Shown here piece by piece: positions 62,696-64,000 of a stretch of 64,000 nucleotides of DNA. The position numbers and the translations under genes were made by a program. Under the pieces are notes generated by a model. The model was not told the DNA's origin. It made no database searches and saw nothing but the letters and a program-made list of their open reading frames with translations. Numbering within the stretch: position 1 is the first letter of the stretch; the number at the start of each line of letters is the position of its first letter. Source of the stretch: Natrinema limicola JCM 13563 (GTDB lineage: Archaea > Halobacteriota > Halobacteria > Halobacteriales > Natrialbaceae); contig NZ_AOIT01000065.1 in assembly GCF_000337475.1 (NCBI RefSeq), positions 50,045 through 114,044 of the forward strand. The letters are read 5' to 3'.

Positions 62696-63016
62696 ATGGA
62701 ATACGTCTATGCAGCCCTCATCTTACACGAAGCCGATCAGGAAATCACAGAAGAGAGCGTTACCGACGTTCTCGAGGCCGCGGGTGTCGATAGCGAAGAA
62801 TCCCGCGTGAAGGCACTCGTCGCCGCACTCGAAGACGTCGATATCGAGGACGCAATTGCAGAGGGGGCAATCGGTGCGCCAGCACCTGCTGCACCCGCTG
62901 CAGAGGCGGACGAAGCGGAAGAGGAAGCAGAAGCCCCAGAGGAGGAAGCGGAAGAACCAGAAGAGGAAGAGGAAGAAGACGTGTCGGGCGAGGGGCTCGG
63001 AGAACTGTTCGGATAA
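62696..63016 (+). CDS. rpl12: Ribosomal protein P1 (L12) paralogue, solitary
   Basis: 106 residues from the ATG at 62696. [20 protein letters not shown] at the start and the very acidic Ala/Glu hinge ending [10 protein letters not shown] are hallmarks of archaeal P1/L12 stalk proteins. The usual neighbours (L10, L1, L11) are absent. It could be a second, condition-specific stalk protein. No frameshift or missing motif is seen. Confidence 0.85.
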   Translation: MEYVYAALILHEADQEITEESVTDVLEAAGVDSEESRVKALVAALEDVDIEDAIAEGAIGAPAPAAPAAEADEAEEEAEAPEEEAEEPEEEEEEDVSGEGLGELFG

Positions 63017-63043
63017 CCATCCTCTTTTGTTACTGCCTGTATG

Positions 63044-63157
63044 TGATACTGCCGGACAGAACGACGTGACGATCGGTCGCGCTGCTGCGGCCGTCACCGG
63101 TGGAGACGGCCGCGAATCCGCGACTGACTTCGTATTGACTGCTGTCCGACAGTATGA
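63044..63157. repeat. Palindromic repeat, family A copy 4
   Basis: 114 bp, nearly identical to the copies at 12346 and 29467, with ends TGATACTGCCGGACAG and CTGTCCGACAGTATGA. It starts 28 bases after the L12 stop. Confidence 0.9.
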
Positions 63158-63158
63158 G

Positions 63159-63320
63159 GTGCTGTTCTCGAGCGTGGAGGGGGGAGTGGACGCGTCGAAC
63201 GATGCGAACTCCGTCGAGACGATGGTCGACATGCACAAGCTGGTTGGAAACGCGATGCGCGCCGGCGACTTCTGGGAGTACCATCCGACAGGCGTCAGGC
63301 TAGGAAAGAAACACGCCTGA
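63159..63320 (+). pseudogene. Gene fragment between two repeats
   Basis: About 53 codons between the A copy and the B copy, ending in a TGA that opens the B repeat. It includes SVETMVDMHKLVGNAMRAGD, FWEYHPTGVRLGKKHA and a good codon bias. It has no start and no upstream continuation, so an A-element insertion may have removed the 5' part. The family is unknown; a short GTG-initiated gene is the alternative. Confidence 0.35.
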
Positions 63321-63403
63321 TACGGACGACTGTACGTCAGTACCGGTTGGATCGCAGGGCGGGTGGCGGTTCCACCGGGATATCGGTACAACAGACCGTA
63401 TGA
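63318..63403 (+). repeat. Palindromic repeat, family B copy 7 (begins at a stop codon)
   Basis: 86 bp, TGATACGGACGACTGT ... ACAACAGACCGTATGA. Its first three bases are the TGA of the upstream frame. Inner arms CCGGTTGGATCGC / GCGGTTCCACCGG are slightly diverged. Confidence 0.88.
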
Positions 63404-63501
63404 CTGTCTCGAGCGCTGACTCGCGAACACATTTGACGATGCCGGTGGTACGTCGTGTGCCACGGTGTCGAACAGCCGTGGGTCTCCTGGAGGAGAAACT
63501 C

Positions 63502-63807
63502 ATGACAGCAATCGCCAGACTCGAGATCATTCCGATTCGAGAAGAACACATGTCGGATCAGATCGCCGCCGCAGTCGATGCGCTCGATCAGTTCGACATC
63601 TCGTACGAACTCACACCGATGGATACGATCATCGAAGCCGACGACGTGAGCGAGATCTTCGACGCTGCAGCGGCCGCACACGAAGCGATCGACGAGGACC
63701 GAACCATCACTTCGTTGGAAATCGATCATCAACCCGATCGCGAGCAGCATACGGCAGACAGAGTGGCAACGGTTGAACGCGAACTCGGCCGAACGCCACA
63801 AGGGTAG
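63502..63807 (+). CDS. MTH1187/YkoF-type thiamine-binding protein
   Basis: 101 residues from the ATG at 63502, which has GGAGGAGA just upstream. The family pattern is visible in ARLEIIPIREEHMSDQIAAA, ISYELTPMDTIIEADDV and AAHEAIDEDRTITSLEI. These proteins bind thiamin or thiamin precursors and form multimers. A functional link to the TenA operon is possible but not shown. Confidence 0.85.
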   Translation: MTAIARLEIIPIREEHMSDQIAAAVDALDQFDISYELTPMDTIIEADDVSEIFDAAAAAHEAIDEDRTITSLEIDHQPDREQHTADRVATVERELGRTPQG

Positions 63808-63937
63808 TCGCGGGCGATGGAAACCGACTCGGTGATCGTGATCGTCATCGACCGACCGCGTCTTTTCGACGGTTGTCCGTCCGAGACAGCTGCCAGCGTC
63901 GGCAGCGCTCACTCGGCCACTGGTACTGGTCGCGCTC

Positions 63938-64000
63938 CTAGGAAAAACGGAGCTCCTTTGCGGGATCTTCCGCGACGACCCACCAGTGGACGTCCTCCTT
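63938..64000 (-). CDS. C-terminal end of a gene entering from the right edge
   Basis: The reverse strand reads KEDVHWWVVAEDPAKELRFS to a TAG at 63938-63940. Only 20 codons are in the window, so no family can be named. The frame is open to the edge. Confidence 0.35.
   Translation of the reverse strand, partial: KEDVHWWVVAEDPAKELRFS

Overview
The window looks like a contig end from a haloarchaeon (class Halobacteria, possibly Natrialbales-like). The support is the high-GC acidic coding sequence, archaeal genes (TFS, Dph6, ribosomal P1/L12), bacterio-opsin-activator-type HTH regulators, a twin-arginine lipoprotein, short or leaderless 5' ends behind TATA boxes, and many small zinc-finger and USP proteins. 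I see no rRNA, tRNA or CRISPR array. Bases 2-20 are the Nextera/Tn5 mosaic end, so the left edge is a library artefact fused to a truncated FG-GAP gene.

Layout. 0-4 kb: gene-poor, repeat-rich edge with a TFS-like factor, a small membrane protein, a NosL-like copper protein and a frameshifted AhpD-like gene. 4-9 kb: zinc locus with znuA, a small protein, a scar where znuC and probably znuB were deleted, an FAD/NAD(P) protein, and a convergent COG0523 GTPase with a HEAT-like partner. 9-12.7 kb: thiamin-salvage operon with two TenA paralogues, an SSS transporter and a 41-aa membrane microprotein. 13-24.6 kb: acetone carboxylase locus (acxA-acxB-acxC, an acyl-CoA ligase and a VOC protein), followed by a Bat-type regulator, a USP-like protein and a second copy of the alpha subunit. 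25-29 kb: ABC-2 exporter, two membrane proteins and a CDF transporter with an N-D-D-D metal site. 29.8-34.5 kb: zinc alcohol dehydrogenase, GH15 and an MFS carrier.

34.9-43.5 kb: a cytoplasmic-type Mo-bisMGD oxidoreductase, a fused FeS-NrfD partner and an Mrp/Nbp35 ATPase, divergent from tusA and dsrE and followed by a rhodanese-MBL protein. I read this as a sulfur-oxidation module in which persulfide is oxidised to sulfite and then sulfate.

43.7-64 kb: a stress island with five further universal stress proteins, a SagB-type nitroreductase, a CBS protein ending in a ribosome-hibernation-like domain, a phosphoribosyltransferase, a HAD phosphatase, an erythromycin-esterase homologue, adenine deaminase, Hsp20, a solitary P1/L12 paralogue and a TnpB element. 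Its gene content parallels the mycobacterial DosR dormancy regulon.

Three families of roughly 85-114 bp palindromic repeats (A/A', B and C; fifteen copies in all) sit in intergenic gaps, often just after stop codons. Two B copies use the upstream stop codon as their first three bases.
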